Shown: positions 16,262 to 23,986 of the stretch, piece by piece
Layout of the letters: the number at the start of each line of letters is the position of its first letter
Numbering within the stretch: position 1 is the stretch's first letter
Made by a program: the position numbers and the translations under genes
From: DATBLZ01 sp036555065
Lineage (GTDB): Bacteria > Pseudomonadota > Gammaproteobacteria > Steroidobacterales > Rariloculaceae
DNA: 30,658 nt
Assembly (NCBI GenBank): GCA_036555065.1
Contig: DATBLZ010000070.1
Span: 1-30,658, forward strand
Direction: 5' to 3'
Notes under the pieces: model-generated
Told to the model about the DNA's origin: nothing
The model's database searches: none
The model's input: only the letters and a program-made list of their open reading frames with translations

Positions 16262-17587
16262 CTAATTTGAGCTCAGATAGGCGGCCGGCTGCACGCTGCA
16301 AGCACGCCAAGTGGGGTAGATCGCGGTCACGAGGCTCGCGATGATCGCGAGCGCGACCGCGAGCAGCGCCATGTTCCAGTCCATGACCAAGATGCGTGAC
16401 GCCTCTTCGTCGGCGAACTGCATTTCGATCCCTTCGAGCCCGAGCCACGTGAACCCGAGTCCCAGAATCCCTCCGGTAAAACCGATGATCCCGGCCTCGA
16501 CGAGGTATTGCTGAAACAACACGCGGCGGCTCGCGCCGAGCGCGCGGCGGATGCCGATCTCGGTCGCTTTACCGAGGAACTTGGCGAGCAGGAGCCCGAT
16601 CGTATTGAGCAGGCACACGACGAGGAAGAGCAGCGACAATCCGAGCAGGACTCGCGCCTCGTCGGGAACCGCTCCCTGCTCGCGTAGATACTCCATCACC
16701 GGCGTTGCGCGATTATCGAGCGGGCGCGGGAATCGGCCGAGCGCTTTTTGCTCCGTCACGTAGGCGTTGAGGAAATTCACGTACTCTTCGCGCTCGGCTG
16801 AATTGCGCAGTTCCGCCCAGAACTGGATCCAGATGCATTCGGAGTTCAGAAACGCCTGCAAGCCGCTGCCTTCCAACGGTTTCCAGCAATTCGTGTTGCC
16901 GGCTCGCGGCAGCTCTTTGGCGACGACCAGGCTCCACGGGATGAAGATGTCCTCACCGCTATTCGTGGGACCGTTCGAGGAGTCGTAGAACTTGGGCATC
17001 GGCTCCCAGTCTTCGATCACGCCGACGATGCGATAGTCCTGACCGGAAAGCCTGACGGTGCGGCCGACGGGGTTGTCATCGCCGAACAGGCGCTCGGTCG
17101 TCGTCGTGTTCAACACGGCAACTTGCTCCGCCGCATCGTCCGCATCTGCGCCCCAGCCCGTTCCGTACCGAAAGGGGACGTCGAACATCGCGAAAAAGTC
17201 GGCGGTCGTCGCGCGGACGTCGACGAAAAACGGCCGTTCGTCGCGCCCCTCGGGCTCGACCGCGAGCGTCGAGCGCGACATCGCGACCTGGCGATACGCA
17301 TGTTTCGCCCGGAGGAGCGCAGTCGCATCGAGGTAGGTCATCTGGTTCGGCGGGTTTCGTCCCTCATTGAATGGGAAGTCGGCGCTCCAGTTATCGAGAC
17401 GAATGTAATGGAGGACGTCGCTCTTCTGCGGTATCGGGTTCAGCGAAAACCGGTAGTTGACCGTGACCATCGACATGCTCGCGCCGATCCCGATCCCGAT
17501 CGCCGCGACCATGAGCGCGCTCAAGATCGGGTTCCGCCGAATGTTCTTGACAGCGAGCTTGAGGTTGTATTCGAAGAGCCTGAGCAT
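16262..17587 (-). CDS. ABC transporter permease, MacB/FtsX type (first permease)
   Basis: 441 residues from ATG 17587. The N-terminal segment MLRLFEYNLKLAVKNIRRNP is the usual cytoplasmic start of MacB-type permeases and is followed by a helix (LSALMVAAIGIGIGASMSMV). A large periplasmic (MacB core) domain runs to about residue 325. The FtsX block is LLFLVVCLLNTIGLLLAKFL, then KATEIGIRRALGASRRVLFQQYLVE, then two more helices (GFTGGILGLGFTWLGLEG; LLAVALAIIASLVTAIYP). It probably pairs with the next gene product and the ATPase. In MacAB-type pumps this part transmits ATP-driven motion to the periplasmic adaptor rather than forming a classical channel. Substrate unknown. Confidence 0.93.
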   Translation of the reverse strand: MLRLFEYNLKLAVKNIRRNPILSALMVAAIGIGIGASMSMVTVNYRFSLNPIPQKSDVLHYIRLDNWSADFPFNEGRNPPNQMTYLDATALLRAKHAYRQVAMSRSTLAVEPEGRDERPFFVDVRATTADFFAMFDVPFRYGTGWGADADDAAEQVAVLNTTTTERLFGDDNPVGRTVRLSGQDYRIVGVIEDWEPMPKFYDSSNGPTNSGEDIFIPWSLVVAKELPRAGNTNCWKPLEGSGLQAFLNSECIWIQFWAELRNSAEREEYVNFLNAYVTEQKALGRFPRPLDNRATPVMEYLREQGAVPDEARVLLGLSLLFLVVCLLNTIGLLLAKFLGKATEIGIRRALGASRRVLFQQYLVEAGIIGFTGGILGLGFTWLGLEGIEMQFADEEASRILVMDWNMALLAVALAIIASLVTAIYPTWRACSVQPAAYLSSN

Positions 17588-17597
17588 GGCGCCGCCC

Positions 17598-18272
17598 CTA
17601 GTTGCCGTCCGTACCTTGGATCAGGCCGTCGCGGACGTGCACCTCGCGCTTCGCGCGCTTCGCGAGATCGGGATCGTGCGTGACCATGATGATCGTCGTG
17701 CCCGCCGCGTTGATCTCCTCGAGTAGCTCCATGACGCCTTGTGCCATTTGCGAATCGAGGTTCCCCGTCGGCTCGTCGGCAAGCAAGAAACGCGGGCTCC
17801 CGGCAAGCGCGCGCGCGATGCCGACGCGTTGCTGCTGCCCGCCCGAGAGCTGCGACGGCAAGTGCTTCGCGCGTCCGCTCAAGCCGACGCGCTTCAACGC
17901 CTCGTCGATGCGCTGCTTGCGCTCCGCGGCCGTGAACCCGCGATAGCGCAGCGGCACGTCGATGTTGTCGAACACGTTCAAGTCGGGAATCAAATTGAAG
18001 TTCTGGAAGATGAAGCCGATTTTCTCGTTGCGCAGCCGCGAAAGCTCATGATCGGAGAGGTTCGCGACATCGCGGCCGTCGAGGTCGTATTTCCCGGAGT
18101 CGAAAGTCTCGAGAAGGCCCGTGATGTTGAGAAACGTGGTCTTGCCCGAGCCCGACGGGCCCGTGACCGCTACGAAATCGCCTTCGTGGATGTGCAACGA
18201 AAACTCGCGCAGCGCTTGCGTTTGCACGGTGTCGGTGCGGTACGTCTTCGAGACATTGGTCATTGTGAGCAT
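17598..18272 (-). CDS. ABC transporter ATP-binding protein (LolD/MacB-type)
   Basis: 224 residues from ATG 18272; ATG 18263 is an alternative. It has the complete nucleotide-binding domain: Walker A GPSGSGKTT (38-46), Q-loop IFQNFNLIP (88-96), signature LSGGQQQRVGIARAL (142-156), Walker B FLLADEPTGNLD (162-173, catalytic E167) and H-loop VTHD (H199). The DEPTGNLDS form and size are those of the LolD/MacB family. It energises the two permeases downstream (10-base gap). The open frame continuing upstream of 18272 overlaps the adaptor gene antiphase and was discarded. Confidence 0.96.
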   Translation of the reverse strand: MLTMTNVSKTYRTDTVQTQALREFSLHIHEGDFVAVTGPSGSGKTTFLNITGLLETFDSGKYDLDGRDVANLSDHELSRLRNEKIGFIFQNFNLIPDLNVFDNIDVPLRYRGFTAAERKQRIDEALKRVGLSGRAKHLPSQLSGGQQQRVGIARALAGSPRFLLADEPTGNLDSQMAQGVMELLEEINAAGTTIIMVTHDPDLAKRAKREVHVRDGLIQGTDGN

Positions 18273-18291
18273 ACGTGGCCCTATGATTCGG

Positions 18292-19653
18292 TTAATTGGT
18301 GACGAGCACGGTTTGTGCGCCTTCGAACGCGTCGAGGCTCGAGGTAATGATGACGTCGCCCTGTTTGAGACCGGCGAGGATCTCGACGGCGCCGAGGCTG
18401 CGTGCGCCGATCTCGATCGGCCGGCGATAAGCGATGCCATCCTCGAGCACATAGGCAATGCGGCCGGCGCCCGACTCGAGGAATTGGCCGCGCTCGACCA
18501 TGAGCACGTTGGTTTTTTCCTCGAGCAGGATGCGCGTCGTGAGGCGTTGGTTCTGCCGCACGCTCGGCGGCGCGCCTGCGAATCGCAGCCGCGTCGTGAC
18601 TTGGTTGTCGACGATTTCCGGGGAGACCGAGACGACGACCGCGGCATGGACATCGTTGCCGACGCGAACCTCGGCCGGCATCTCGAGCCCGAGATCGTCG
18701 GCATAGCTCTCGGGAACGTTCGCCTCGACCTCGAACGCCGTCAGATCGACGACGGTCATGACCGGTAAATTGCGCGTCACCGCCGCCTTCTGGTCCACCT
18801 GCAAGTTGCCGACGATTCCGGTGACGGGCGAGCGGATCGTGAGCTCATCGACTTGGCGCTGGAGATCCTGAACGAGCAGGCTTTGGCGCTCGACCTGGAG
18901 CTCGCGCGTACGCAGCTCGAAGTTGAGCCGTTCACGATCGAGCTCCATGTCCTTGACTGCGTGCTCGTGGGCGAGCTCCGCGTTGTTGAGGTCGTCGGCT
19001 GCCTTCTCGACGTCGATCTCCGGTATTGCGCGGGTTTCGAAGGCGAGCTCGGCGCGGCGGCGTTCGCGGCGCGCGGCCGTGAGCGCTACCTCGGCAAGAT
19101 CGACGTTCTTCTGACTCTGGAGCTGAAGCTGTCGAGTCGCGATTCGCTGCCGCTCGAGCTCCACGCGTTGCGATTCGAGTGTTGCGAGCTCCTGCTGAAG
19201 TCGGTTCTGCAGCTCCGGGCTGTCGATGCGTGCGAGCTCGTCGCCGACCGCGACCTCGGCGCCCGACTCGACGAGCAGAGTAATCGTGCCGTCGGCGGCG
19301 GCAAACAGTGTCGGGCTCACGGCGGCGACGACCCGGCCTTCCACGGACACGTCGCGCACGAGATCCCCATAGGCGACCGTTGCGAGCCGCAGGCGATCCC
19401 GCGGCACGCTCGCTTCGGCGCGGAGCCAGCGCGCCATCGCCGGGATGAAAAGAGCGGCGAGCACAACGACCGCGAGCGCGGCGCCCCCGGCGATCATCCA
19501 GCGGCGGCGCCCTGATTTCGGCGTGAGCTCGACGTCTTGCCCCGACGTGTCGGCGATCGGCATTCCAGATACCTTCGGACGCGCAGGGCGTCCAGAGCCA
19601 CCGGGGTCCAGGAGTGTAGCGGACAGTGTTGCTATTTTTCGCTCTTGAGACAT
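18292..19653 (-). CDS. Periplasmic adaptor (HlyD/MacA family) of the ABC export system
   Basis: 453 residues from ATG 19653, with a G-rich GGGGCAGCGG upstream. A cytoplasmic tail of ~50 residues is followed by a transmembrane helix at 52-71. A half lipoyl/barrel segment lies near 85-145 (VSVEGRVVAAVSPTLFAAAD, VESGAEVAVGDELARID). A long coiled-coil hairpin follows at about 150-275 (LQQELATLESQRVELERQ, ELRTRELQVERQSLLVQDL). The returning lipoyl half is IRSPVTGIVGNLQVDQKAAV, and the beta-barrel and membrane-proximal domains make up the rest. Order adaptor, ATPase, permease, permease is typical of MacAB-like exporters of peptides, lipoproteins or macrolides. No TolC-type outer-membrane gene is in the operon, so a chromosomal TolC elsewhere is presumably used. 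Confidence 0.94.
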   Translation of the reverse strand: MSQERKIATLSATLLDPGGSGRPARPKVSGMPIADTSGQDVELTPKSGRRRWMIAGGAALAVVVLAALFIPAMARWLRAEASVPRDRLRLATVAYGDLVRDVSVEGRVVAAVSPTLFAAADGTITLLVESGAEVAVGDELARIDSPELQNRLQQELATLESQRVELERQRIATRQLQLQSQKNVDLAEVALTAARRERRRAELAFETRAIPEIDVEKAADDLNNAELAHEHAVKDMELDRERLNFELRTRELQVERQSLLVQDLQRQVDELTIRSPVTGIVGNLQVDQKAAVTRNLPVMTVVDLTAFEVEANVPESYADDLGLEMPAEVRVGNDVHAAVVVSVSPEIVDNQVTTRLRFAGAPPSVRQNQRLTTRILLEEKTNVLMVERGQFLESGAGRIAYVLEDGIAYRRPIEIGARSLGAVEILAGLKQGDVIITSSLDAFEGAQTVLVTN

Positions 19654-19853
19654 CCGCTGCCCCTTGCCCCTGAAACTCCGCGCGCTTTATTTGCAGGTCC
19701 TGTGCCAGACTGGACGGATTTCATAACTTGTTGATTCGTATAGATAACGCCCGAACATGGAGGCGCTCCAGCGACGCGGTCGAGCGCCAACCTCCAACGA
19801 ATACCGTCAACGTTTGGCGAAAGTTACAGCGACAGGCCGCCGGATGCGCATCC
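19654..19853. other. 200-base intergenic region upstream of the export operon
   Basis: No open frame here looks coding. The stretch 19718-19752 is the most AT-rich of the neighbourhood and on the minus strand contains TTATCTATACGAATC and AAGTTATGAAAT, the likely site of the export-operon promoter, though no convincing -35/-10 pair can be fixed. A perfect 12-base palindrome GGATGCGCATCC (19842-19853) directly follows the kinase stop, without a T-run. Confidence 0.4.
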
Positions 19854-21389
19854 TTAAGATGCGCCGACGGCGCGGAGGGTTGCACGCAGGTGGCGTGTCA
19901 GGTCGGATGGATCGACCGGCCCGTCGGTGAGGACGCTGATGACGTTGGGACGCTCGTCCGCAGTCAGCGCTTCCGCATGGTCGAGTTGATGGTCGAGAAC
20001 GTTCGCAGTCGCTTCGGAGGGATCCGTATGCGCGGCGGTCCGGCGCGCGATTCGGTCACGGAGCGCGGCTTCGGAACATTGGCAGTCGAGCACGACGAAG
20101 CGCGCTCCGGAGTGGGCCGCGAGCGCGGCGAACGCGGCGCGCTCCGAGCGCCGTAGGAACGCCGCATCGATGATCATGTCGAACCCGGCTTCGATCCCGA
20201 GTCGCGCGTATTCGCCGAGAACCGCATAGGTGCGCGCCGAGGCGTTCGCGTCGTAGATTCCACTGGCGACGCCGGAGCGTGTGTCGGCGTCGGCAGACAG
20301 ACCGAACAAGCGTTTGCGCTCCAGATCGGAGCGGATGCGCACGGCCGGCAGACTACCGATCAACGCCGCGGCGACGGTGCTCTTGCCGCTGCCGGAGAGG
20401 CCGTGCGTGATCACGAGCAGCGGCGCGCCGCGCCGTGCAGTGAGTTGCATGGCTAGATGAAGGTAGGAACCTCGGTTTGCCGTCGAGTGAGATTGCCGCT
20501 CACGCAACGCGGCGACCTTGGCGCGGACGAGCGCTCGATAGACGAGGTAAAAGGGCAGCACCTCGAAACCTGCGTAATCACCCGAGCATTCGAGGTAGCG
20601 GCTCAGGAATTCATGCGCGAGATCGCTTCGACCGTGAGCCGTCAGATCCATGAATAGGAATGCCGCCTCGCTGATTACGTCCGTCCAGCGCAGCTCCGGC
20701 TCGAACTCGAGCGCATCGAACGCGACGATTCGCCCGTCCAAATGGACTAGATTTCCGAGATGCAAGTCGCCGTGGCACTCGCGGATCGTGCCGGCTGCCT
20801 TGCGCCGGGCGAACACGTCTTGGAGACGTGCGCATTGCGCCTCGGTCCAGTCGTCTATAGCGGCGAATAGGTCACGATCGTGATCGGTGGCGGCCTCGAG
20901 CTCGCGGAGGTTGCCGAGCGCCGTTTGGATGACGACCGCGGCGTTTCCGAGCCGCGTGCTCGATGGCGCCGGCTCGAGGTGTGCATGAAAGTCCGCGAGC
21001 GCCTCGGCAAATGCGCGAAAGTCTCCAGGCGTGACGGTGCTTGTCGCCAGTTTACGGTCGAGCTGCGCGGCGGTCGGGAATTGCCGCATCTTGACGGCGT
21101 ACTCGATTGCGGGAAGCCGACCGATCCTCGGGTTCTCAACGGTTCCGCCAATTGGAACCACATCGAGGTACAGAGCTGGCGCCAAGCGACAGTTGAGGCG
21201 GAGCTCCTCGTCGCAGAACTTCTTGCGCCGCTCGAGCGTGGTGAAATCGAGGAACGGGAACTTAACGGGCTTTTTGATCTTGTAGGCATATGTGCCCGTC
21301 AGTAGCACCCACGAAATGTGCGTCTCGACGAGCTCGATTGCTCCGACGGGGTGGTCGTACGCGTCTGCGTGCCGGAGCGCCCGGATCAG
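19854..21389 (-). CDS. Two-domain kinase: APH-like phosphotransferase plus P-loop kinase
   Basis: 511 residues if started at CTG 21389, which lies six bases after AAGAG. The first conventional start, GTG 21308, would delete 27 residues containing the conserved opening AYDHPVGAIELVETHISW, so it is probably wrong. The N-terminal half is an aminoglycoside-phosphotransferase-like fold (COG2187 type): LLTGTYAYKIKKPVKFPFLD, catalytic loop ECHGDLHLGN at about 204-213, and metal-binding FDALEFEP near 224. The C-terminal half (COG0645 type) starts with Walker A HGLSGSGKST near 329-338, then IRSDLERKRLFGL and VLDCQCSEAALRDRI. Such fused proteins are frequent in proteobacteria and their substrates are unknown. 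It is the last gene of the leftward six-gene run, 32 bases after the dehalogenase-like gene. Confidence 0.82.
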   Translation of the reverse strand: MIRALRHADAYDHPVGAIELVETHISWVLLTGTYAYKIKKPVKFPFLDFTTLERRKKFCDEELRLNCRLAPALYLDVVPIGGTVENPRIGRLPAIEYAVKMRQFPTAAQLDRKLATSTVTPGDFRAFAEALADFHAHLEPAPSSTRLGNAAVVIQTALGNLRELEAATDHDRDLFAAIDDWTEAQCARLQDVFARRKAAGTIRECHGDLHLGNLVHLDGRIVAFDALEFEPELRWTDVISEAAFLFMDLTAHGRSDLAHEFLSRYLECSGDYAGFEVLPFYLVYRALVRAKVAALRERQSHSTANRGSYLHLAMQLTARRGAPLLVITHGLSGSGKSTVAAALIGSLPAVRIRSDLERKRLFGLSADADTRSGVASGIYDANASARTYAVLGEYARLGIEAGFDMIIDAAFLRRSERAAFAALAAHSGARFVVLDCQCSEAALRDRIARRTAAHTDPSEATANVLDHQLDHAEALTADERPNVISVLTDGPVDPSDLTRHLRATLRAVGAS

Positions 21390-21421
21390 CAGCAGCTCTT
21401 TTTTCGTGCCTATGTCGCCGC

Positions 21422-22420
21422 CTAAGCGCGCAGGAATCTTCGGAGTTCGACGAGCAGCTCCTGCGGCGCGCCTTCCTGCATATTGTGCCCGCCGGGCATG
21501 CCTTTGCCCTCGACGCGCTCAGCGTATTCGCGCCAGATCGCCAGCACGTCGTAAATCCGATCCATGGCACCCCCCTCGGCCCAAAGCGTATTAACGGGGC
21601 AGCGGATCAGGTTCAGGTGAAAGTCGGCTCCGTCGTGCACGAGATCGATCGATGCGCCTGCTCGATAGTCCTCGCACATCGCATGCACACCCTCGGGCGT
21701 ACGGTTACGGCGCTGATACTCGAGTTGCGCCGGTGAAGGGGCACGTGCAGGGGGCGCGGCGCGCTGCGCGAGCAACTGATTCTCGGGAATAGGTGAGGGC
21801 TGAAGGTAGTTGAACCAGTGAAAGTACGCTTGGACGAAATCGATCGTGACGTGCGAATAGAGGTAATGCGTCGGCACGATATCGACGACGACGAGTTTGG
21901 TGATTGCACCGGGGTGATCGAGCGCCATGCGATGCGCGACGCGGCCGCCGCGGTCCTGACCGACGACCGCGAATTCGTCGTACCCGAAATGCTTCATGAC
22001 GTCGACTTGGTCCTGCGCAAGGGCCCGTTTCGAGTAGTTCGAATGGTCGGGCAGGCCCGGTGGCTGATCGCTGTCGCCGTATCCGCGCAAGTCCGTGGCG
22101 ATGACCGTAAACTCCTCGGCCAGCTGCGGAGCCACGTCGCGCCACGTGTAGTGAGTGAGCGGCGCCCCGTGTAGGAGCAAAAGAGGCGCGCCTTGGCCGC
22201 CCTTGACGGCGTGGATCGTGACCCCGCCGGTCGTTGGCACACGCTCCGTCGTGAAGCCCGCGATCGGCGGCGCGGCTGCCGCGGGCGGCTGTTGCGCGCG
22301 CGCGCTCGTGGCGAGCGTATCGGCGAGTGCTGCGCCAGTCACGAGCGACGTGGCCGCACGCAGCACTCGACGGCGACTCGGCAAGAGCAAATCGTCGGGG
22401 GTCGTTGCGTCGTCGGTCAT
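21422..22420 (-). CDS. Tat-exported alpha/beta hydrolase resembling fluoroacetate dehalogenase
   Basis: 332 residues from ATG 22420 (ATGA overlap with the ankyrin gene). The N-terminus has a twin-arginine signal (SRRRVLRAA at 15-23, then a hydrophobic stretch ending ARAQ). The catalytic domain has HGAPLTHYTW (84-93, oxyanion region), nucleophile elbow VGQDRGGRV with D156 and R157/R160, KLVVVDIVPT with D180, FHWF with H201-W202, MCEDYRAGA with Y252, and GGHNMQEGAP with H312. In characterised fluoroacetate dehalogenases the Asp nucleophile, the two arginines, the His-Trp-Tyr fluoride pocket and the catalytic His occupy these same contexts. A hydrolytic dehalogenase (or epoxide hydrolase relative) using an Asp nucleophile is therefore likely. 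Export by Tat is unusual for this family. Substrate not proven. Confidence 0.85.
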   Translation of the reverse strand: MTDDATTPDDLLLPSRRRVLRAATSLVTGAALADTLATSARAQQPPAAAAPPIAGFTTERVPTTGGVTIHAVKGGQGAPLLLLHGAPLTHYTWRDVAPQLAEEFTVIATDLRGYGDSDQPPGLPDHSNYSKRALAQDQVDVMKHFGYDEFAVVGQDRGGRVAHRMALDHPGAITKLVVVDIVPTHYLYSHVTIDFVQAYFHWFNYLQPSPIPENQLLAQRAAPPARAPSPAQLEYQRRNRTPEGVHAMCEDYRAGASIDLVHDGADFHLNLIRCPVNTLWAEGGAMDRIYDVLAIWREYAERVEGKGMPGGHNMQEGAPQELLVELRRFLRA

Positions 22421-23973
22421 CGGTGTGTTCCTTGTGCCTGTAAGCGCTCGAGCAAGGCGATCGTGTCGGGCTTGCGGACCGGCGGATGAGTTGCGAGAAA
22501 CACGCCCGCGGCCCAGTCGAGCGGCGTTCGCCCTTGCGCGTCGGCGATGTCGAGCCGCGCGCCATTCGCAGCGAGATATTCGATCACGTCGTTGGCACCG
22601 CGATTCGCCGCGCCGTGAATCGCCGCGATGCCCATCGTATTGACCGCATTCACGTCGTTGCCGAGCTCGAGCGCGAGCTTCACGGCCGCGAGCAGCGCGG
22701 CCGGACCCTCGGTGTATGTCTCGCCGACGGCCCAATTGACGCCGGCCGCGACCATCAATGGCGTCGTACCGCCGTTGGTCGCGAGGTTCGGATCCGCGCC
22801 GTGCTCGAGCAGCAGTTTCATGACCGCCAAATCGCCGGCCGCCGCTGCGCGCAAGAACGGCGTTTGGCCCGTGAGGTCGACCCACGCCACCGAGCCAACG
22901 GCCACGACGAGGTATCGCCGCTCGTGCGGAAATTCCTTGGTTCGTGCGTTCGCGTCGGCGCCGGCTCGCAAAAGGCGCTCGATCAATAGAAGCGCTTCGT
23001 CGCGTACGCCCGTGCTTTTCTCGGCGGGGCCGAGCTCGAGATTTCGCAGATCGACGGTCGCCCAGAGCGGCGTTTCGCCGTACCAGTCCATTGCATTGAC
23101 ATTTGCGCCCGCGTCGAGGAGCAGGTTGGCGACTTCGAGATGGTCGCTTTGGCCGTCGCGATTCACGCGGAAGATGCTCGCGTTCAGGATCGCGCTAATG
23201 AGCGGCGTGACGCCGTTTCCGTCGGCGAGCTCGAGTTTCGCGCCGCGCCCGATGAGCAGCTGCGCGAGCTCGAGATATCCGCCGCGAGCAGCATAAAGCA
23301 GCGGCGTCTTCGACCCCGCCGCCGGGAAACGCTTGCCGCGCCCGTCGGGCCAACCCGCGCGGATGATCCCTATGCCTCTGGACAGCCCCGGTGGCGATTC
23401 GCTCGGCGGAATGAAGCGCGGCGGGGCAACCGCCGACGTCTGCGCGTCGACGTCGGCGCCGCTGTCGAGCAGCAACTTGGCCATCTCGAAATGGCCGTCG
23501 CGAACGGCGAGCATGAGCGGCGTCTGGCCGAAGCTCGCGTCGCGCGCATCGACCGCGGCGCCGTGCTCGAGCAGCGCTTTCGCGACCTCCGGCACACCGC
23601 GGCGTGCGGCGAGCATGAGGGGCAGCTCTCCCGCGCGATCGGGTTTCGCGACGTCGGCGCCGTGCTCGAGCAACAAGCGTGTCGTGGCGGCGTCGCCTTG
23701 CGCGATCGCGACATGAAGCGGCGCGACGCCGAGCCGGGTCGCGGCATTCACGTCGATGTTGCCCGCGGCGAGCATCGCACGCACGGCGGCTACGTCGCCG
23801 CGCGCGGCCGCTTCGACGAGCGGGAAAGCGGGTAGGTCGGCGGCGATAGGCGCGAGTGGGGCCGGCTCCCCTCCGAGTGCGCGCCCTTCGGTCTGAGCTA
23901 CCGCTACTTCGGCCGCCCATGCGACCAGCACACCGCAGCAGGGACCGATCGCCAGAATCGTACTCGCGCGCAC
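22417..23973 (-). CDS. Exported ankyrin-repeat protein
   Basis: 518 residues from GTG 23973, 13 bases after the DUF1552 stop. This start puts a Sec signal at residues 1-27 (LVAWAAEVAVA|Q). Ankyrin repeats fill about 50-510, for example APLHVAIAQGDAATTRLLLE, LPLMLAARRGVPEVAKALLE, TPLMLAVRDGHFEMAKLLLD, TPFLRAAAAGDLAVMKLLLE and TPLDWAAGVF. The fourth and fifth recognisable repeats are separated by a ~40-residue Pro/Gly-rich insert (around PPRFIPPSESPPGLSRG). Two longer inserts near 285-320 and 350-375 also interrupt the array. It probably serves as a periplasmic protein-binding scaffold. It sits between a DUF1552 gene and the hydrolase, in an arrangement I associate with DUF1592/DUF1552 clusters. 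Confidence 0.88.
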   Translation of the reverse strand: MRASTILAIGPCCGVLVAWAAEVAVAQTEGRALGGEPAPLAPIAADLPAFPLVEAAARGDVAAVRAMLAAGNIDVNAATRLGVAPLHVAIAQGDAATTRLLLEHGADVAKPDRAGELPLMLAARRGVPEVAKALLEHGAAVDARDASFGQTPLMLAVRDGHFEMAKLLLDSGADVDAQTSAVAPPRFIPPSESPPGLSRGIGIIRAGWPDGRGKRFPAAGSKTPLLYAARGGYLELAQLLIGRGAKLELADGNGVTPLISAILNASIFRVNRDGQSDHLEVANLLLDAGANVNAMDWYGETPLWATVDLRNLELGPAEKSTGVRDEALLLIERLLRAGADANARTKEFPHERRYLVVAVGSVAWVDLTGQTPFLRAAAAGDLAVMKLLLEHGADPNLATNGGTTPLMVAAGVNWAVGETYTEGPAALLAAVKLALELGNDVNAVNTMGIAAIHGAANRGANDVIEYLAANGARLDIADAQGRTPLDWAAGVFLATHPPVRKPDTIALLERLQAQGTHR

Positions 23974-23986
23974 GTGCGACCCGCGC

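Noticed and set aside
18273..18704. 144-codon upstream extension of the ABC ATPase frame
   Set aside because: It overlaps the adaptor gene and has shadow composition. The ATPase domain begins normally at 18272.
19842..19853. Perfect palindrome GGATGCGCATCC after the kinase stop as a terminator or operator
   Set aside because: Only 12 bases, no loop unless four central bases open, no T-run and no second copy seen. It could be chance in GC-rich DNA.
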